Notes under the pieces: model-generated
Told to the model about the DNA's origin: nothing
Seen by the model: the letters and a program-made list of their open reading frames with translations, nothing else
Databases searched by the model: none
NCBI GenBank assembly: GCA_947179155.2
Contig: OX359281.1
Span: 38,626,967 to 38,690,966, forward strand
From: Hedera helix
Taxonomy: Eukaryota > Streptophyta > Magnoliopsida > Apiales > Araliaceae
Direction of reading: 5' to 3'
DNA length: 64,000 bases
Program-made: the position numbers and the translations under genes
Shown here: piece by piece, positions 60,931-64,000 of the stretch
Layout: every line of letters starts with the position of its first letter
Position numbering within the stretch: position 1 is the first letter of the stretch

Positions 60931-61211
60931 GTTGGTTTTCTTTTCCACTCTGTTTACAGTATGCTTTTAACTGTATATAGGAACTGAATTTCTGTTACAT
61001 TCACACAACCTTTGGAGATTGTGACAGGCTTTGGTCCCATATCTTGAGTATTGGAAATATTTCACTAGTTTTCTCTTTGATCAGTCATAGACTCGTAATA
61101 TCCAAATATTGATTTTTAAATTCAAAGTCTGGAAACTAGATATCAAGACTAGAGAGTGAGGTATAACGTTACATATTCACATACTGCGTTGTAAGAGTTG
61201 GTGTGGAGATG

Positions 61212-61563
61212 TGTTAGGCAAGGGCATACTGGGAAAGTACTATCTATTAGAATATTCTAGTGACAGCTATGTGCCTATGTTATAAGTGAGTTAGTTAGTA
61301 ATGGGCGAAGGATAGGAGAATATGGTGTAGGTTTAGATTTTATTTTTCCAGCAAGTCTATGAAGTTTATAAATACAAGAGTCCTGTAACTTTTATTTTCA
61401 AGTGATGAATGATACGAAAATCTGAGAAGTAGTTTTGCTCTTACACCTATCTCCTTCCTTCAGTCTTCCCCCAAATTGAATCTACGTGTCTGTTTCTCTC
61501 TTTCCTCCCTAAATTTCTTCTGTCCCTCTATTTGCTGTTCTATCTCTGCAGGGTGGCCTGACA
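61212..61563 (+). repeat. 5' LTR of a third LTR retrotransposon, about 352 bp
   Basis: The left end TGTTAGGC and the right end GCCTGACA are near-perfect inverted termini. A TATA box TATAAATA lies at 61367-61374, and a CT-rich stretch precedes the end. The primer-binding site TGGTATCAGAGC (61567-61578) follows at once. The 3' LTR is beyond the window, so the target duplication and exact start cannot be confirmed. Confidence 0.75.
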
Positions 61564-64000
61564 AATTGGTATCAGAGCAAGGTTGAACCCTGGAACCATC
61601 CTCTCTTCCTCCTACCATTCTCTCTCATTTTAATCTTTGTTCTTCTCTCTTCAATCTATCTCAGAAACTCTCATTTCTGTCCTAAAAAATCCCACACAAA
61701 CACACCAGGTGTTAGATTATTTGTTCCAGTTAAATATTCAATTGTTCAACTTCTCAAATCTCTCCTCTCCGATCCTCCATCTCTTTCTACTCGATTTATT
61801 CTATACAACTCAAAACCAACCAGAAGACAGCAGATCAAGCAAGCAAACAGTAGCAGAAAAAGTCATTTACAGGTGCTTTGTTTGTGCGAGTTACTGTAGT
61901 AATCTAAAGTCTCCCAAAAAATCCACAAAACTCTATTCAGTCTCGCCATAACCTATTGGGCTTTGTTTGGACAGCAAATTTGAGCAATATCAGCTTGGAA
62001 GCAACATCAAATTCCTGATCAAATCATTGCGGAAAAACATATTCCGTGGTGCTCTACTACTTTGTTTTGTAGCAACCTGCGACTAAGAAAATTCTTACCT
62101 TCTAAGGATCGTTTCAGGTATAAATCCATTACATCTTTTACTCGTTTCCATCTTGCATACATTTCCCAGTCCATAATCCATCTTACGGTCATCATTTGTT
62201 TATGTTTAAATCCAAATTTTGCTCAAGACTCATCATCAACAAAATATTCTGAGATTCCTTAATTGATATTCTTAGATCTGTAAGTTGTGCTTGTTTGTTT
62301 GTTAATCCATCATCATTTGACATATACGACTTCATCATAACATCAAACAACCATAGTTTTCATTTTACTTGAGAGAATTTTCTCACTCCTTTACTAAACA
62401 GTTTCAGCTCATATACTAGTAAGAAGACTTGTTATTTTACTGGTAACTAAAAGTTATTATTAGTAGTTGATCCTTTGGTGCTATAACTTTCATTGTTAGC
62501 TTAATTACTCTCTTAAATCATACTAAGCCTTACTAGCTTGGTTTAGCATTGTTTGGATCTCGGATACTCAGATTGTTCCCGAGGAAATCCACTTCTCGCC
62601 ACATAACACTACTCAAGCTCCTTTACTCTAGCAGCATCAAGTTGTATTGTTGCTACTCGATCTAAATTTCAATTTCTGATCCTTAATTGGTCTGAGAATT
62701 AATCTCATTCCTATTTCCATAGCTGTTACTTTCAAACCTAGTTCAATTCAGATGTTGCGACAAGATATCCTAAGCTACAGAAAGTTTGTAAATGAAAGGT
62801 TGCAGCAAATGAATAAGAAACTAGACCTGTTCATGAACAACATGGTTGAGTTTATTAGCCTAAATTCCACAGTAGCTGAGAGTGGCTATTTTTGTTCATT
62901 TGGAAATAAAAACAGGGGCAAAAGGCCTGCTCTTAGTGGAACTAAGGGAGCCAGGGGACTCTTTAGGGACCCTAACCATGCTGAGAGACAGAGAGAGAAT
63001 TAAAAGACATGAGGAAGAGGATGGCAATTGTAGGAGGATTGATTTTGAAGAAGTTAAAGGGGAACAACTAGAAAATGAGGGAGAATATGATTACAAGAAT
63101 CTTCCAATATTTGATGAGGATCCAAAATGGGAAGATGATCCGGATTATGATAATGATCCAGCCTATAAAGGAACTCCAATCCTTGATTTATATCCTATTT
63201 GTGATGAGAATGAAAGACCACCATATGAAGGCATGCCAATTTTTTATGAGGAATCAACGCAGCATGTGGAAAGTACAAAAGAGACTGAATTACTAAAAGT
63301 AGATAAAAGTTTAGAAGTTACAAAGATGGAGCAAACTGACTCCATAACAGTCAAGGAATTACAGCAGTTGTGTATGTTGAAACCTAACCAAGATAAAGGT
63401 TATGAATGATCCCCTGCATATGATGATAAGCTAGAGGCTTATGAATCTCAAAGGTTACAACAATATACTTTTTCAACAACCGAAGGAATTGCCTATGAAA
63501 TGGTAGAGAAATGGCAGCCAACGAGTATTTTTGAATGCAAACATAATGATCATGCACCAAAAAGGGAACCGATAAACTGATTACCAAGATCTTCCTATCT
63601 ATGATGAAGAGCCTGATTATGAAGATCCTATTATGTATGATGAGGATATAGATGAATGTTGTGATCTGGTGTATCAAGTGTTTCTTAGAGGTCTTTCTTT
63701 GATTGATGATGCTCCTAAGTCTGCAGTCATAATTCATGACTACAACTCCACAAGATCCTCATCAATTAGCACAAACTGTACAACAATAAGACTTTGTGGG
63801 GTAGCAATCATGGGCTACAAAAGGGCAACAAAACAGCATTCCTTTCATTTCACAACAATTGATTGGTTTGCAAAACCTCTTACCAAATAAGCAACAACAG
63901 CAAATGAGCTCTCACGGCAGTTTTATTTAGCTTTGGTAGCAAAAGCAGTTCCATCAATTGCTTGGAGCACAATCTGGTTACTCACGGAATGAGAGGCTTA
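61564..64000 (+). mobile_element. Internal region of the third LTR retrotransposon (truncated by window)
   Basis: The region follows a clear LTR and primer-binding site in UEV1 intron 2. About 1.2 kb of non-coding leader precedes the first frames. The broken frames at 62752-63003, 62882-63409, 63410-63580 and 63590-63890 are acidic and repeat a motif PI(F/Y)DE (DLPIYDEEP, NLPIFDEDP, GMPIFYEE). The first begins MLRQDILSYRKFVNERLQQM, a coiled-coil-like segment. No zinc knuckle, protease or RT is seen before 64000. The superfamily is not assignable; gypsy is more likely than copia because no single long copia frame opens. Confidence 0.65.
62752..63409 (+). pseudogene. Broken acidic gag-like frames of the third LTR element
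   Basis: Frame 1 (62752-63003) encodes 83 residues with a probable coiled coil, then basic GKRPALSGTKGARG. An overlapping frame (62882-63409) continues with a strongly acidic domain rich in Asp, Glu, Tyr and Pro. The two together read as one decayed protein joined by a frameshift near 62990. I do not recognise the domain; a gag or gag-protease linker is the likely role from position. Confidence 0.45.

Overview
The window looks like a stretch of nuclear chromosome from a flowering plant, most likely a eudicot. It is strongly AT-rich. The genes have short exons with GT..AG introns. Their products belong to plant families: a CML calcium sensor, a plant Nudix hydrolase, an organelle RanBP2 zinc-finger protein and a UEV1-type ubiquitin E2 variant. 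Between the genes lie plant-type transposons: Ty1/copia, chromodomain Ty3/gypsy, tRNA-derived SINEs, Stowaway-like and other MITEs, a Mutator-like foldback and Helitron-like ends. There is no operon logic, and I find no rRNA, true tRNA gene or CRISPR array. Exon boundaries below are my own reading of splice sites and reading frames.

Layout. 1-8.4 kb: gene-poor, with a Tourist-like MITE (454-911), a SINE with target duplications (2579-2799), a LINE fragment (about 2886-3072), hairpin MITEs and two Helitron-like ends. 8.69-9.27 kb: an intronless four-EF-hand CML gene. 11.6-17.3 kb: a complete, apparently intact copia element with identical 444-bp LTRs and 5-bp target duplications; its 1637-residue polyprotein reads on into the 3' LTR. 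17.3-34.4 kb: mostly AT-rich repeat debris, with one small conserved minus-strand gene (22587-22952), a large palindrome, a hAT-like element and a minus-strand gypsy gag relic (about 29.0-30.9 kb). 34.5-43.6 kb: a very young gypsy element with 2812-bp LTRs, a nearly empty gag region, a disrupted protease and almost no reverse transcriptase, but a long intact RNase H-integrase-chromodomain frame. 45.5-47.2 kb: a five-exon Nudix gene whose third intron starts with a probable solo LTR. 47.2-52.6 kb: MITEs, long AT microsatellites and a second SINE. 52.7-55.7 kb: a six-exon gene for a protein with three RanBP2 zinc fingers and a probable organelle targeting peptide. 56.9-64.0 kb: the first two coding exons of a UEV1 gene; intron 1 carries a 1.9-kb Mutator-like foldback element, and intron 2 carries the left end of an LTR retrotransposon that runs off the window.

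The host genes are unrelated housekeeping or signalling genes: Ca2+ sensing, nucleotide-metabolite hydrolysis, organelle RNA processing and Lys63 ubiquitination. I see no new multi-gene system. The most unusual features are in the mobile DNA: LTR-encoded C-terminal coding in the copia element, a transposition-defective yet recently moved gypsy element with hairpin tandem repeats and a possible leader intron in its LTRs, and insertions placed exactly at or inside host introns.
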